Shown in pieces: positions 28,444 to 38,943 of a stretch of 64,000 bases of DNA (the first letter of the stretch is position 1; each line of letters opens with the position of its first letter). Below the pieces are notes generated by a model, which was not told where the DNA came from, ran no database searches, and was given only the letters and a program-made list of their open reading frames with translations. The position numbers and the translations under genes are program-made. Source of the stretch: Bradyrhizobium barranii subsp. apii (GTDB lineage Bacteria > Pseudomonadota > Alphaproteobacteria > Rhizobiales > Xanthobacteraceae); assembly GCF_011516635.5 (NCBI RefSeq), contig NZ_CP096255.1:558001-622000 (forward strand), written 5' to 3'.

Positions 28444-30347
28444 GCACATCATCATCCAATTCCAAATTCCGTAACACCAAGGAAGCCCCGACCGAGCCGT
28501 TCAAGCGCTCGGTGGCCTCCTGCTTGAAGGCGATCGCGAAGTCGCCGGAGCTCGAGGTCAGTTTTGCTGCCGAGCGCCCTGGTCTGGCGCCGGGCAAAGC
28601 GCGGCTGCCCGAGCCCGCGCGCAAGATGACCAAGCGTGACGCTGCGATCGTGCGCGGCCACGCCGACTCCATCGCGCTCAAGATCGCCTGTCACGATGCA
28701 AAGCTGCATCGCAAGCTGATGCCCGGCAATCCGCAGGCGCGTGGCGTGTTCGAGGCGGTCGAGCAGGCCCGGGTCGAGGCGATCGGCGCGCGCCGCATGG
28801 CGGGCGTTGCGAAAAACCTCAGCGCGATGCTCGACGACCATTTCCATCGCGGCAAGTTCGACGAAATCACCGATCGTGCCGATGCGCCGCTGGCGGATGC
28901 GCTGGCGATGCTGGTGCGCGAGCGCCTGACCGGCATGGCGCCGCCCACGGCGGCGAAGAAGATGGTCGATCTCTGGCGGCCCATTCTCGAGGACAAGATC
29001 GGCAAGCGGCTCGACCGGCTCGATGGCCTGGTCGAGGACCAGACCAGGTTCGGCGACGCCGTGCATGACCTGCTGACCGCGCTCGAGCTCGGCGACGAGC
29101 GCAGCGCCGACAGCGAAGACAACGACGACGACGAGGAAAACCGCGACGGCGACAACGACCAGTCCGGCGCCGAAGGCTCGCCCGATTCCGACGCCGCGCA
29201 GGAGATGAGCGCGGATCAGGCGCAGGCCTCCAGCGAGGAGATGAGCGAGAGCGCGATGGAAAGCGCGCAGGCCTCGACCTCCGACACGTTCGACGACGGC
29301 GAGCTTGGCGACGACGAGACGCCGGGCGAGGCGACGCGTCCGAACGCGCACGGCAAGAACGAGCCGCGCGGGCCGGAATATCACGCCTTCGCGCCGAAAT
29401 TCGACGAGGTCATCGCGGCCGAAGACCTCTGCGACCATGACGAGCTGGAGCGCCTTCGCGCCTATCTCGACAAACAGCTCGCGCATCTGCAGGGCATCGT
29501 CGCCCGCCTCGCCAACCGCCTTCAGAGGCGCTTGATGGCGCAGCAGAACCGCGCCTGGGACTTCGACCTCGAAGAGGGCATTCTGGATCCGGCGCGGCTG
29601 TCGCGCGTGGTGACCGATCCCTATCACCCGCTGTCCTTCATGCACGAGAAGGAGGCGACGTTCCGCGACACCGTGGTGACGTTGCTGCTCGACAATTCCG
29701 GCTCGATGCGCGGACGCCCGATCACGGTCGCCGCGACCTGCGCCGACATCCTGGCGCGCACGCTGGAGCGTTGCGGCGTCAAGGTCGAGATCCTCGGCTT
29801 CACCACGCGCGCCTGGAAGGGCGGGCAATCGCGCGAGGCGTGGCTTGCCGCCGGCAAGCCGGCCAATCCCGGCCGCCTCAACGATCTCCGCCACATCATC
29901 TACAAGTCCGCCGACGCCCCCTGGCGCCGCGCGCGGAAGAATCTCGGCCTGATGATGCGCGAGGGTCTGCTGAAGGAGAACATCGACGGCGAGGCGCTGG
30001 ACTGGGCGCACAAGCGCCTGCTCGGTCGGCCCGAGCAGCGCAAGATCCTGATGATGATCTCCGACGGTGCGCCGGTCGACGATTCCACGCTGTCGGTCAA
30101 TCCCGGCAATTATCTCGAGCGGCACCTGCGCCACATCATCGAGGAGATCGAGACCCGCTCGCCGGTCGAGCTGATCGCGATCGGCATCGGCCATGACGTG
30201 ACGCGCTACTATCGCCGCGCGGTGACAATCGTGGATGCCGAAGAGCTCGGCGGTGCCATCACCGAGAAGCTCGCCGAACTGTTCAGCGAGACCAACACCG
30301 CGCCCACGCATCAGGCCGGTCGCCCGCGGCGCAAATTGCATTCGTGA
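28440..30347 (+). CDS. cobT: Cobaltochelatase subunit CobT
   Basis: A 635-residue partner of CobS. The N-terminal helical part (about 1-220) is followed by a highly acidic region (about 220-310; [18 protein letters not shown]), then a C-terminal von Willebrand A domain with the MIDAS motif in [14 protein letters not shown] and [13 protein letters not shown]. The architecture is standard. The start overlaps the GNAT gene and the stop overlaps the GTG of the next gene, giving a tightly coupled operon. Confidence 0.97.
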   Translation: MSTSSSNSKFRNTKEAPTEPFKRSVASCLKAIAKSPELEVSFAAERPGLAPGKARLPEPARKMTKRDAAIVRGHADSIALKIACHDAKLHRKLMPGNPQARGVFEAVEQARVEAIGARRMAGVAKNLSAMLDDHFHRGKFDEITDRADAPLADALAMLVRERLTGMAPPTAAKKMVDLWRPILEDKIGKRLDRLDGLVEDQTRFGDAVHDLLTALELGDERSADSEDNDDDEENRDGDNDQSGAEGSPDSDAAQEMSADQAQASSEEMSESAMESAQASTSDTFDDGELGDDETPGEATRPNAHGKNEPRGPEYHAFAPKFDEVIAAEDLCDHDELERLRAYLDKQLAHLQGIVARLANRLQRRLMAQQNRAWDFDLEEGILDPARLSRVVTDPYHPLSFMHEKEATFRDTVVTLLLDNSGSMRGRPITVAATCADILARTLERCGVKVEILGFTTRAWKGGQSREAWLAAGKPANPGRLNDLRHIIYKSADAPWRRARKNLGLMMREGLLKENIDGEALDWAHKRLLGRPEQRKILMMISDGAPVDDSTLSVNPGNYLERHLRHIIEEIETRSPVELIAIGIGHDVTRYYRRAVTIVDAEELGGAITEKLAELFSETNTAPTHQAGRPRRKLHS

Positions 30348-31414
30348 GCGCGCAATCGTCCCGCCGCAGCTTTCTTGGCTACGCGGCGGCGGGATTTTCC
30401 ACTCTCGCACTCTCCCGACTGGCGCAGGCGCAGCCGACGACCGAGCCGCCGCCGCGCACCGCGCAGATCGAGCACGCCGTCACCGAGCCGGTCAGCGTCG
30501 AGGTGAACGCGCGGCCGATTCCCAATTTCGAGCCGCGCGACCGCTCGCGCGTGCGCTTCGGTCAGCTGCAATATCGCAGCGGCCTGGTGCTGACCTCGCC
30601 CTATCGCGGCTTCGGCGGCCTGTCCGCCATCCGGCTCGATGCGAAAGGCGAGCGCTTCCTCGCGATCTCCGACCAGGGCGGCTGGTTCACCGGCAGCATC
30701 CGCTATTCCGGCGGCAAGATGATCGGGCTCGACGACGTCGAGGCGTCCCCGATGCTCAATTCCGAGGGCCGGCCGATCACGGAGAAGCGGTTCTGGTACG
30801 ACACCGAGTCGCTCGCGCGCGACGGCAATGTCGTTTATGTCGGGCTCGAACGCGTCAACCAGGTCCTGCGCTTCGATTTCGCCAAAGGCGGCACGCGCGC
30901 CCGCGGCGAGGTGTTGCCGACGCCGCCCGCCGTGCGGAAGCTGCCCTCCAACAAGGGGCTCGAAGCGATGGTCGTCGTGCCGAAAGGCCAGCCGCTCGCG
31001 GGCGCCCTGATCGCCTTCTCCGAGCGCGGGCTGGATGCCGACGGCAATCTGGTCGCGTTCCTGATCGGCGGTCCGTCGCCCGGCCAGTTCAGCGTCCGCC
31101 GCACCGAAAAATTCGACATCAGCGATGCCGTGCTGCTGCCGTCCGGCGAGCTTCTCATCCTCGAACGCAAATTCTCCTGGTTCACCGGCATCAACATCCG
31201 CATCCGGTCGATCCCCCTGAAATCCATCGCGCCCAACGCGCTGGTCGACGGGCCTGCGCTGTTCGCCGCCGATCTCGGCCACGAGGTCGACAACATGGAA
31301 GGCATCGACGCCCACGTCACGCCCGAGGGCGAGACCGTGCTGACGTTGGTGTCGGACGACAATTTCTCGATGCTCCAGCGCACGCTGCTGCTGCAGTTCA
31401 CGCTGGTGGAGTGA
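30344..31414 (+). CDS. Esterase-like (phytase-type beta-propeller) secreted protein, Tat signal
   Basis: A 356-residue exported protein. The N-terminus [30 protein letters not shown] is a twin-arginine signal. The mature part resembles the 'esterase-like activity of phytase' family: [68 protein letters not shown] and [23 protein letters not shown]. Translation starts at GTG 30344 inside the cobT stop. The coupling to cobT is by position; no role in cobalamin synthesis is known. Actual activity is uncertain. Confidence 0.87.
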   Translation: MSAQSSRRSFLGYAAAGFSTLALSRLAQAQPTTEPPPRTAQIEHAVTEPVSVEVNARPIPNFEPRDRSRVRFGQLQYRSGLVLTSPYRGFGGLSAIRLDAKGERFLAISDQGGWFTGSIRYSGGKMIGLDDVEASPMLNSEGRPITEKRFWYDTESLARDGNVVYVGLERVNQVLRFDFAKGGTRARGEVLPTPPAVRKLPSNKGLEAMVVVPKGQPLAGALIAFSERGLDADGNLVAFLIGGPSPGQFSVRRTEKFDISDAVLLPSGELLILERKFSWFTGINIRIRSIPLKSIAPNALVDGPALFAADLGHEVDNMEGIDAHVTPEGETVLTLVSDDNFSMLQRTLLLQFTLVE

Positions 31415-31445
31415 ACGTCCGCCCGCCCTTCTCCGACAAACCGTC

Positions 31446-32144
31446 ATGCCCCTCCGCCGCGCCATCCTCGCCCTTATCCTCACGCTCGCTGCATCCTCGC
31501 CGGCCTTCGCCACGGCCGAGCATCGGTATGGAAAGAACGAATACGCCATCATCCAGGGCGGCCGCGCGCCGAATGGGAAGCTGTCCGTCGCAGCCCATGG
31601 CGGCGGCGAGTCCGGGAGCGAAGGCTTTCGCATCTACCTGATGGCTGAGCCCGGCCATCGTCGGCTGATGACGCTCGACAATGTCGACGACGACAACATT
31701 CTGGACTCGGCGCCGGATGCCTTCCACGCCGCCTGGTCGCAGGATTCGCGCACCGTCGCGGTCTCGTTCCGCAGCGAGCGCCATATCGTCACGCTGAATC
31801 TCTACGCCATCGACGGCGGCCGCGCGCGGCTGGTCGCCGGGCCGGATCTGTTCCGCGACGTGACCGGCCGCAGCGTCGACATCAAGACCGACGGCGACAT
31901 GCGCACATCCGTGCCCGCGCTGACATGGCAGGCGCCGCGCCGTTTTCACCTCACCGAGTACCGCGTGTTCGTGCTCGACGACACCGCTCTCGCCGACAAG
32001 CTCGGCCCGCTCGGCAAGGCCAGCAAGCGTGACGGCGGCGGCAACACGATCCAGTTCTCGGCCGAAGCCGACGGCGAGCTGTTGCCCGACGGCCGCATCC
32101 GCATGGGCAAGCCCGTGCCGGGCAGGTTCGAGGAGCTGGAGTAG
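31446..32144 (+). CDS. Secreted protein of unknown function
   Basis: A 232-residue protein with a Sec signal peptide (MPLRRAILALILTLAASSPAFA). The mature part has beta-rich sequence such as HRYGKNEYAIIQGGRAPNGK, SVAAHGGGESGSEGFRIYL and AAWSQDSRTVAVSFRSERHI, suggesting a beta-propeller or sandwich-like fold. I do not recognise a catalytic motif. It follows the esterase-like gene by 31 bases and may be the last gene of the cob operon. Confidence 0.85.
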   Translation: MPLRRAILALILTLAASSPAFATAEHRYGKNEYAIIQGGRAPNGKLSVAAHGGGESGSEGFRIYLMAEPGHRRLMTLDNVDDDNILDSAPDAFHAAWSQDSRTVAVSFRSERHIVTLNLYAIDGGRARLVAGPDLFRDVTGRSVDIKTDGDMRTSVPALTWQAPRRFHLTEYRVFVLDDTALADKLGPLGKASKRDGGGNTIQFSAEADGELLPDGRIRMGKPVPGRFEELE

Positions 32145-32150
32145 GCCCGG

Positions 32151-32283
32151 CTGTCGTCCCTGCGAACGCAGGGACCCATACCGCGTGATCTACCGATTGC
32201 GGGTGGTGCTAATCCTGAACGACCAATCTTCGCCAAACTCCTCCCTGGGGTTATGGGTCCCTGCTTTCGCAGGGACGACTGCG
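32151..32283. repeat. Paired-hairpin repeat, 'cccataccgcgtgatct' family, copy 1
   Basis: Begins CTGTCGTCCCTGCGAACGCA, then GGGACCCATACCGCGTGATC, a roughly 55-base spacer with CTTCGCCAAACTCCTCCCTG, and ends TATGGGTCCCTGCTTTCGCA plus GGGACGAC. Each half is a hairpin and the halves are mutually complementary. Copies recur at 33572-33739 and 34931-35090. The rest of 32145-32431 is the promoter/leader of the next gene. Confidence 0.85.
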
Positions 32284-32431
32284 GAGATCGCGGCACGATC
32301 CCGTGATCATATGACGCGCGCAATGCATGGCGCCGCGGGCGGGCATGTCCGCCGTGCAGCTGGCAATTCGCCGTAGGGCTACTAAACTTCATGCAATCGC
32401 TTCCATTCCTCCATCCCCCGGAACTCCCTGC

Positions 32432-33544
<1,113 letters not shown>

Positions 33545-33571
33545 GGCGCGACGGGGGCGCTGCACTCACAA

Positions 33572-33739
33572 CTGTCGTCCCTGCCTGGTGCGCAATTGCG
33601 CACTAGGCAGGGACCCATACCGCGTGATCTCACGATGATGCGCGGTATGAGTTGCCACTGCACAACTTAAAGTCTTCGCCAAATCTCTCCCTGTGGTGAT
33701 GGATCCCGGATCTGCGCTTCGCTTGTCCGGGACGACAGT
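33572..33739. repeat. Paired-hairpin repeat, 'cccataccgcgtgatct' family, copy 2
   Basis: The left half contains GTGCGCAATTGCGCAC (33588-33603) nested in CCTGCCTG/AGGCAGGG arms and then GGGACCCATACCGCGTGATC. The right half differs (GATCCCGGATCTGCGCTTCG, then CTTGTCCGGGACGACAG), as if two repeat types had recombined. The whole interval 33545-33869 holds this repeat plus about 100 bases upstream of the next gene with no clear promoter. Confidence 0.8.
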
Positions 33740-33869
33740 GGTGGGGGCGGCGCGGGCCATCGTCCCCTCACTATCGCGCGCCCTCACGCATCCGTAACTC
33801 TCCTCACCTTCCACGCACCGCAAAACTGGCCTACCCTCCCGCGCACCCAACTCCTCAGGGAGGCCCGCC

Positions 33870-34277
33870 ATGCGGTTTCGTGTTCGCAAGACTGCCCACG
33901 TGTTCGAGCGCGTGGGTCTCGCGATGGCAGGCGCGGCGTGCGGGTTGTTCGTCGGCGCCTATGTGGGATCTTCGATCGCCCCGCTCACCACGCAGGGCTT
34001 CCTGCTGCTGATGATGCTGCTCGGCTTCGTCGGCTTCTATCTCGGCATCGACACGCCGCAGCTGCCCTTCGACGACGCGCACAGCGCCATCGACGCCGCG
34101 GAATTCCTCAGCGCCGCCGGCACGCTCTGCGCCACGCTTACCGCGCTCGCCTCCGTCGGCGTCATCGTGCTCCGCCTCGAGCCGCACTTGGCGTGGACCT
34201 GGCTCGCTTTGTTCGGCTGGATCGCCGGCGTCGCCATGCAGATCGTCGCCGGCACGAAAGCCAGAATGCGGGCGTAG
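33870..34277 (+). CDS. Small integral membrane protein, unknown function
   Basis: A 135-residue protein with about four hydrophobic segments: GLAMAGAACGLFVGAYVGSS, GFLLLMMLLGFVGFYLGID, FLSAAGTLCATLTALASVGVIVL and WLALFGWIAGVAMQIVAG. The loop after the second helix reads DTPQLPFDDAHSAIDAAE. The N-terminus is basic (MRFRVRKTAHVFER). No catalytic motif is recognised. The gene stands alone between repeat clusters and has normal codon usage. Confidence 0.75.
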   Translation: MRFRVRKTAHVFERVGLAMAGAACGLFVGAYVGSSIAPLTTQGFLLLMMLLGFVGFYLGIDTPQLPFDDAHSAIDAAEFLSAAGTLCATLTALASVGVIVLRLEPHLAWTWLALFGWIAGVAMQIVAGTKARMRA

Positions 34278-34320
34278 CTACGACAGCTGTTGGAAAGGTC
34301 GCGCCACAAGCACACCGCGT

Positions 34321-34479
34321 TCCCTCCCCCCCCCTTGCGGGGGAGGGTTGGGGAGAGGGGTAGCCACACGGCACGCGCTATCGAATGAAGCGAGCCTGTG
34401 TTGCATCACCTCGCACGCAGCCAACACCTATTGCTGGGCCACCCCTCTCCCCAACCCTCCCCCGCAAGGGGGGAGGGAG
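34321..34479. repeat. Inverted repeat of G/C-tract hairpins
   Basis: CCCTCCCCCCCCCTTGCGGG, then GGAGGGTTGGGGAGAGGGG on the left, and CCCCTCTCCCCAACCCTCCC plus CGCAAGGGGGGAGGG on the right, about 70 bases apart. Each half is itself a hairpin. It lies between the converging membrane-protein and PilZ-like genes and could end both transcripts. Confidence 0.8.
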
Positions 34480-34524
34480 CAGAGCGGAATGCTCAGCGGG
34501 ATTATTCAGTTACGGCGAGCACCG

Positions 34525-34770
34525 CTAAAACACCACGCCGATCCGCGAGCCGCGCTTCCAGGCGATGCGGCAGCGCTTCTTGGTGTTGACGTGCAGCAGC
34601 TCGAGCCTGTCGGGGATATTCACCTGCCCGCCGAGATCGACGCAGGCGCCGCCGGGAAAGTAGTCGATCAGCGTGCAGGGGATCACCGGCGCGCGCGGGT
34701 CGGTGATGATCTTGGCCTGGCGGGACACCAGCCCGGAAGGTTTCACGCGGGCATGTCGGCGCGGATGCAT
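34525..34770 (-). CDS. Short PilZ-like domain protein
   Basis: An 81-residue protein. The N-terminal RRHARVKPSGLVSRQAKIIT has the RxxxR spacing of c-di-GMP-binding PilZ domains. The second element, normally (D/N)xSxxG, reads IDYFPGGACVDLGG, and the strand ...DRLELLHVNTKKRCRIAWKR...GVVF fits the PilZ barrel end. The Ser of the second motif is missing, so ligand binding is doubtful. The ATG at 34770 lies eight bases after GGAGGA, better than a GTG at 34776. Confidence 0.75.
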   Translation of the reverse strand: MHPRRHARVKPSGLVSRQAKIITDPRAPVIPCTLIDYFPGGACVDLGGQVNIPDRLELLHVNTKKRCRIAWKRGSRIGVVF

Positions 34771-34930
34771 TGGCACTCTCCTCCAATTCCGCGGACGGCG
34801 CGGGTGGTCTTGAGCGGCATGATGGAAAAGAGTTGATGCGATCCGACTAAGGGCGGCCCGAGAATTTTAATGAAAAGTAGCAGCGAACGCAGAAAGCGCC
34901 GGTAGCGGGGTGGGGCGCCTCCATCTCCGC

Positions 34931-35090
34931 CGTCGTCCCTGCCTAGTGCGCAATTGCGCACGGGGCGAAGGGACCCATACCGCGTGATCTGTCGGTTGTC
35001 GGCGGTGGGCGTACCGAGCCACTGGTCCGCGCCAAACGGCTCCTTGTGGTTATGGGTCCCTGCGTTCGCAGGGACGACAGCTGAACAGGT
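34931..35090. repeat. Paired-hairpin repeat, 'cccataccgcgtgatct' family, copy 3
   Basis: GTCGTCCCTGCCTAGTGCGC starts the left half, with the 16-base palindrome GTGCGCAATTGCGCAC at 34945-34960, then GGGACCCATACCGCGTGATC. The right half ends TATGGGTCCCTGCGTTCGCA plus GGGACGACAG. The stretch 34771-35128 between the PilZ-like gene and the DUF2235 gene holds this repeat and a short leader; no other gene seen. Confidence 0.85.
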
Positions 35091-35128
35091 GGCGCGCTCC
35101 CGCTTCCAATGACGAACTGGCAGCGCCA

Positions 35129-36469
35129 TTACGCCGTCGCGATCTCATCAGCCTCAGCACTAGCCTCCGCATGCGGCCTCACCGGCATCGGCACGGTCAC
35201 ATAATCCTTCGGCAAGTTCACCGGCCGGTAGCCCGGCTCCACCGCCATGCGCTTCAGCACGCTCTCGTGCACATGCGCGCCTTCGGGGATCACGCGCGGC
35301 TCGCAATCGGGGATGTAGAAGCCCAGAAAAACCTTCCGCTCCGGCCATTCCTTGTACTTCGCGCTCTTCGGCACAAATTCCAGCACGCGCCAGAGCGCTG
35401 TCATCGAATTGTGCAGCTCGCCCACCTTGCCGGTGTATTCAGGCTCGACATAGCTAAACGGCGAGTTCTTGCGCTGGATGCCCCAGGCGAGCTGGTTCAC
35501 GGTGCGCGGGTTGAAGTTCAGCCCGGCCTTCGCCGCTTCCTCGATCATCCAGATCAGCGGATATTTGGACTCGCCGCTCTCTATCTCCGGATAGCCGCCG
35601 CCGACGTCGCAATGAACGCCGGCGAACCACACCTGCAGGATGTCCTGCGGCTCTTTCTTCTCGTCGGGCACGTAGCGGTTGCGCCAATATTCCTGCGGCT
35701 CCTTGTACTCTTTCAGGCGGAACATGCAGCGCCGCTCGTCGATCGCGATCGCCTGCCGGAAGATTTTGACGCTCGGATTGCGCAGCGTGAAGGCGAGCTC
35801 CTCCAGGCTGAACACGAAGAAGAAATTGTCGCGCCGCGGCACAATCACGCTCGCCACCGTGTCCCAGACGCCGATGAAGTGGATGGTCGGCCAGCGCGTC
35901 GAGGTGATGCGCGCGAACTGGGCGGCGAGGTCGAATTCGTCCTTCGGCAGCGGCCCGCTCTCGTCGAAGGCGACATCCTTGAGGTCCTCGATGTCGTTGC
36001 CGCGCCCGGTGCCGGAATATTGCTTGTAGGCGACGAGGCCGGACCCTGCGAGGTTCGCCTGCTCCGGCGAGATCAGACCAATTTTGTGGATCAACCCCGC
36101 CAGCACTCGCACGGTATAGGCGCCGCGTGAAAAGCCGAACAGATAGATCTTGTCGCCCGGCGCGTAGTGCTCGACCAGGAAGCAATAGGCTGACAGCACG
36201 TTGTCATCGAGCCCGTAGCCGGTGGCGAGCCCCAGCACCAGATTGACGTTGGCCTTGAGCCGGTGCCACGTCGAAGGCTCCGTCACCGTGCCGACGCCCG
36301 GATCGTAAAACACCATCTGCCGCGGCTTCGTCTTGTCGGTCTTGCGCAGGCAGCGATAGAGCTTCAGGACGTTGGAGATGTTCTCCGAGATCTCGTTGCC
36401 GGTGCCGTCACAGCAGATGACGAGGTTTTTCGGCTCGGTTTTGGGTTTGTGCTGGTCGTCGTGCTCCAC
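35129..36469 (-). CDS. DUF2235 alpha/beta-hydrolase (T6SS phospholipase-effector-like)
   Basis: A 446-residue protein of the DUF2235 family, which includes Tle-type phospholipases. It starts MEHDDQHKPKTEPKNLVICC and has DGTGNEISENISNVLKLYRCL, YDPGVGTV and the nucleophile elbow GFSRGAYTVRVLAGLI (GxSxG). The family's downstream VWDTVASVIVPRRD and WFAGVHCDVGGGYPEIE supply the probable Asp and His. No signal peptide. Translation starts at a GTG. No type VI genes are nearby. The first about 60 codons plus leader are duplicated, in decayed form, at 39602-39815. Confidence 0.9.
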   Translation of the reverse strand: MEHDDQHKPKTEPKNLVICCDGTGNEISENISNVLKLYRCLRKTDKTKPRQMVFYDPGVGTVTEPSTWHRLKANVNLVLGLATGYGLDDNVLSAYCFLVEHYAPGDKIYLFGFSRGAYTVRVLAGLIHKIGLISPEQANLAGSGLVAYKQYSGTGRGNDIEDLKDVAFDESGPLPKDEFDLAAQFARITSTRWPTIHFIGVWDTVASVIVPRRDNFFFVFSLEELAFTLRNPSVKIFRQAIAIDERRCMFRLKEYKEPQEYWRNRYVPDEKKEPQDILQVWFAGVHCDVGGGYPEIESGESKYPLIWMIEEAAKAGLNFNPRTVNQLAWGIQRKNSPFSYVEPEYTGKVGELHNSMTALWRVLEFVPKSAKYKEWPERKVFLGFYIPDCEPRVIPEGAHVHESVLKRMAVEPGYRPVNLPKDYVTVPMPVRPHAEASAEADEIATA

Positions 36470-36577
36470 GGTATGCCCCTCCCGGTGATGCTACCGGGGC
36501 GAGTATAGCGAAAATGGATGGCAGCGAGGAGACGAAGTCGGCATCGGCGGCATGGTGCCTCATTGCCCCATCATCTG

Positions 36578-36598
36578 TTGACATTAACCACCTGTTAA
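36578..36598 (+). promoter_or_regulatory. CtrA-type box overlapping a -35-like TTGACA
   Basis: TTAA (36584-36587), seven bases, TTAA (36595-36598) followed by C: a perfect match to the alphaproteobacterial CtrA site TTAA-N7-TTAAC. TTGACA (36578-36583) abuts it. It lies between the divergent DUF2235 and coiled-coil genes; a -10 element is not obvious. Function is inferred from the motif only. Confidence 0.6.
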
Positions 36599-36745
36599 CC
36601 ATGTCGTCGCCTAATGAGGACGGTGGGGGTCACCATGTCGGCCCATATGACGCGACCGAAGTTGATGCCTTTTTCGGCCGATCCAGCCTTTGGTTCGCTT
36701 AACCGGCTGGCGGTTCGCGTCACGGCTGTCCTACGGAGCAAAGCC

Positions 36746-37294
36746 ATGTTCGGGAAGGACGATCTAGTGGACAATCTCAGTCGCGATCTCGATCGTGCGC
36801 GCCTGCGCCGCGATGCACTCGCATCCGAAGCCACGACTCTCACGGCTCAGATCGCCGAAATCGAAGCCCGCCTTTCGGAAGAGAAGACCAGGCGGGAGCG
36901 TGATCGCGTCTTGGCCGAGATCGAAGCGATAAGAACGCGAATCAAGCAAGCCGCCGGCGCGTTCGCACCGGTCGTCGACGGTCTCTCCAGGGCGATCGAG
37001 TCGGCCTCGGCCGTTGTGCCCGAGGCTCGCGAGCTCAACAGTTTCATCGTGTCGGTGGCGACCGAAATCGACAGCGTGCTCGATCCCCTGATGCGCGAAC
37101 TGGATCAGCGCGCGGATGCGGTGCGGGCAGGGCAGGCCGTGCTGGACCTCCCGCGTTCGGCCAATGAAGCACCGCCCATCGAGCCGCCAAAAGACGGCAA
37201 CGATCGCCTGCTTCGCTTCCCGGCATGGCTGTCTCGCGACAAGGAGCCGGAAAAAAGGGAAACGGCGGAGACCCCGCGCAGCACGGCAGCGTGA
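36746..37294 (+). CDS. Coiled-coil protein of unknown function
   Basis: A 182-residue hydrophilic protein. Residues about 5-75 form a strong coiled coil (LVDNLSRDLDRARLRRDALAS, TLTAQIAEIEARLSEEKTRRERDRVLAEIEAI), followed by a helical segment AFAPVVDGLSRAIESASAVVPEARELNSFI and a Pro-rich C-terminal tail. The ATG at 36746 has GGAG seven bases ahead; the frame is open upstream with other ATGs at 36614 and 36635, the latter preceded by GGTGGGGG. It faces the ftsZ-paralogue operon and has a CtrA-type box upstream. I do not recognise the family. Confidence 0.75.
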   Translation: MFGKDDLVDNLSRDLDRARLRRDALASEATTLTAQIAEIEARLSEEKTRRERDRVLAEIEAIRTRIKQAAGAFAPVVDGLSRAIESASAVVPEARELNSFIVSVATEIDSVLDPLMRELDQRADAVRAGQAVLDLPRSANEAPPIEPPKDGNDRLLRFPAWLSRDKEPEKRETAETPRSTAA

Positions 37295-37347
37295 ACGATC
37301 GGCGCGCCGCGCAGATCGGAAGCTCGCCTGCGGCTATCCTTCAAGAC

Positions 37348-37364
37348 GCCCGCCTACGGCGGGC
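37348..37364 (+). terminator. Terminator-like hairpin after the coiled-coil gene
   Basis: GCCCGCC-tac-GGCGGGC, perfect 7-base arms, 54 bases after the stop, within the dispersed motif ATCCTTCAAGACGCCCGCC...CCTCAGGATGAGG. Behind it, 37445-37570 is another inverted repeat built on GTCATGCCCGGGCTTGTCCC and ATGCCCGGCCATGAC. No gene is seen in 37295-37630. Confidence 0.55.
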
Positions 37365-37444
37365 CCTCAGGATGAGGTCGCGTTTCGCGGCGAGATATCA
37401 GAGCCTCGTATCACAGTGGTTCGGCACAGCCGGGGCCACAAACT

Positions 37445-37570
37445 CGTCATGCCCGGGCTTGTCCCGCCTGCGCGGCCGAAGCCGCTCCGGCGAGGCGAAG
37501 GCCCGGGCATCCACGTTCTTCGTGCCGTGGGAAAGGTCGTGGATGGCCGGGACATGCCCGGCCATGACGA
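37445..37570. repeat. Inverted repeat, 'GTCATGCCCGGGC' type
   Basis: Two hairpins, GCCCGGGCTTGTCCC...GGCCCGGGC and GTGGATGGCCGGGACATGCCCGGCCATGAC, whose outer ends CGTCATGCC and GGCCATGACG are complementary. It sits between the converging coiled-coil and ftsZ-paralogue genes. Confidence 0.7.
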
Positions 37571-37630
37571 TGTGGGGGCATCGCGCTCGAGCGATTGCCC
37601 CCGCGGTAGACAGAAAACCCCCGCGACCGC

Positions 37631-38893
37631 TCAGTTCGCCGAGCGGCGCAGGAAGGCCGGGATGTCGAGAAGGTCTTCGTCGGCCATATTGCGCGGAGAG
37701 GTGCGGCCGTAGGGATCGAGCGGCTGAGGCGCCGCGCGGCGCGCATATTCCGGATCGGGCCTTGCCGGTTGCACTGCGGGTCGGCCGGCCGCCGGGTGGA
37801 GCGGCGGGCTTTCCACATGCGGAAGCGGCGCACTGCGCTGCTCGATGCGATCGGCGATGCGGCGGCTGTCGTCGCGCAGCCTGCCGGCGAGCTGCGTGAG
37901 TGCGGTTTCCACCGGCGCCGCCAGCTGCGCCGGGTCGACATTGTCGATCCCGGTCGCCACCACCGAGACGCGGACGATGCCTTCGAGGCTTTCATCGAAC
38001 GAGGCGCCGACGATGATGTTGGCGTCCGGGTCGGCCTCGTCGCGAATGCGGGTCGCGGCTTCGTCGACTTCGTACAGCATGAGATCCTTGCCGCCGGTGA
38101 TGGAGATGATGAGGCCGCTGGCGCGCTTGATCGAGGGGTTCTCGATCAACGGATTGGAAATGGCGGCCACGGCGGCGGCGAGCACGCGCTTCTCGCCGGA
38201 AGCCTCGCCCCGTCCCATCATGGCCTTGCCCTTCTCCCGCATCACGGAGAGAACGTCGGCAAAATCGAGATTGATCAGGCCTTCCTTGACGATGAGGTCG
38301 CTGATGCAGGCCACGCCCGAATAGAGCACCTGGTCGGCAAGGGCGAAGGCATCGGCGAACGTGGTCTTCGCGCTGGCCACCCGGAACAGGTTCTGGTTCG
38401 GGATGATCAGCAGGGTGTCGACCGTCTTCAGCAGTTCCTCGATGCCGGCTTCGGCAAAGCGCATGCGGCGCTGGCCCTCGAAATAGAACGGCTTGGTGAC
38501 CACGCCGATCGTGAGGATGCCGAGCTCGCGCGCGGTCCTGGCGATGATAGGTGCGGCCCCGGTGCCGGTGCCGCCGCCCATGCCGGCGGTCACGAACACC
38601 ATGTGCGCGCCGGTCAACTGATCGCGGATCGTATCGATGACCTCCTCGGCTGCGGCGCGTCCCAATTCGGGCTGCGAGCCGGCGCCGAGGCCTGCGGTCA
38701 CCTGGGTGCCGAGCTGGATCAGGCGCGGCGCCTTCGACATGGCAAGCGCCTGCGCGTCGGTATTGGCGACGACGAAGTCGACCCCCTGCAGCCCGGATGT
38801 GATCATGTTGTTGACGGCATTGCCGCCGGCGCCGCCGACTCCGAACACGACAATGCGCGCCTTCATCTCGTGAATATCGGTCATGCCAGTCAT
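37631..38893 (-). CDS. ftsZ: FtsZ paralogue (tubulin-like GTPase)
   Basis: A 420-residue FtsZ. GTP-binding elements are [23 protein letters not shown], the tubulin signature [28 protein letters not shown] and the T7 synergy loop [14 protein letters not shown]. The C-terminal linker is short (about 70 residues) and Pro-rich, ending in the FtsA/ZipA-type peptide [14 protein letters not shown]. It is shorter than the main, roughly 590-residue FtsZ of bradyrhizobia and is not in a ddl-ftsQA context, so it is probably a second copy. ATG 38893 (with GAGGA) or ATG 38884 is the start. It lies 50 bases after the HTH/coiled-coil gene, likely one operon. Confidence 0.94.
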   Translation of the reverse strand: MTGMTDIHEMKARIVVFGVGGAGGNAVNNMITSGLQGVDFVVANTDAQALAMSKAPRLIQLGTQVTAGLGAGSQPELGRAAAEEVIDTIRDQLTGAHMVFVTAGMGGGTGTGAAPIIARTARELGILTIGVVTKPFYFEGQRRMRFAEAGIEELLKTVDTLLIIPNQNLFRVASAKTTFADAFALADQVLYSGVACISDLIVKEGLINLDFADVLSVMREKGKAMMGRGEASGEKRVLAAAVAAISNPLIENPSIKRASGLIISITGGKDLMLYEVDEAATRIRDEADPDANIIVGASFDESLEGIVRVSVVATGIDNVDPAQLAAPVETALTQLAGRLRDDSRRIADRIEQRSAPLPHVESPPLHPAAGRPAVQPARPDPEYARRAAPQPLDPYGRTSPRNMADEDLLDIPAFLRRSAN

Positions 38894-38943
38894 TCTGTCC
38901 TCGCGATTGCTCCGGCAGGCCGGGATGGAGAAGGGTTCGAGTG

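Noticed and set aside
35129..36469. Type VI secretion effector locus
   Set aside because: The DUF2235 gene stands without VgrG, PAAR, adaptor or immunity genes, so only the domain call is made.
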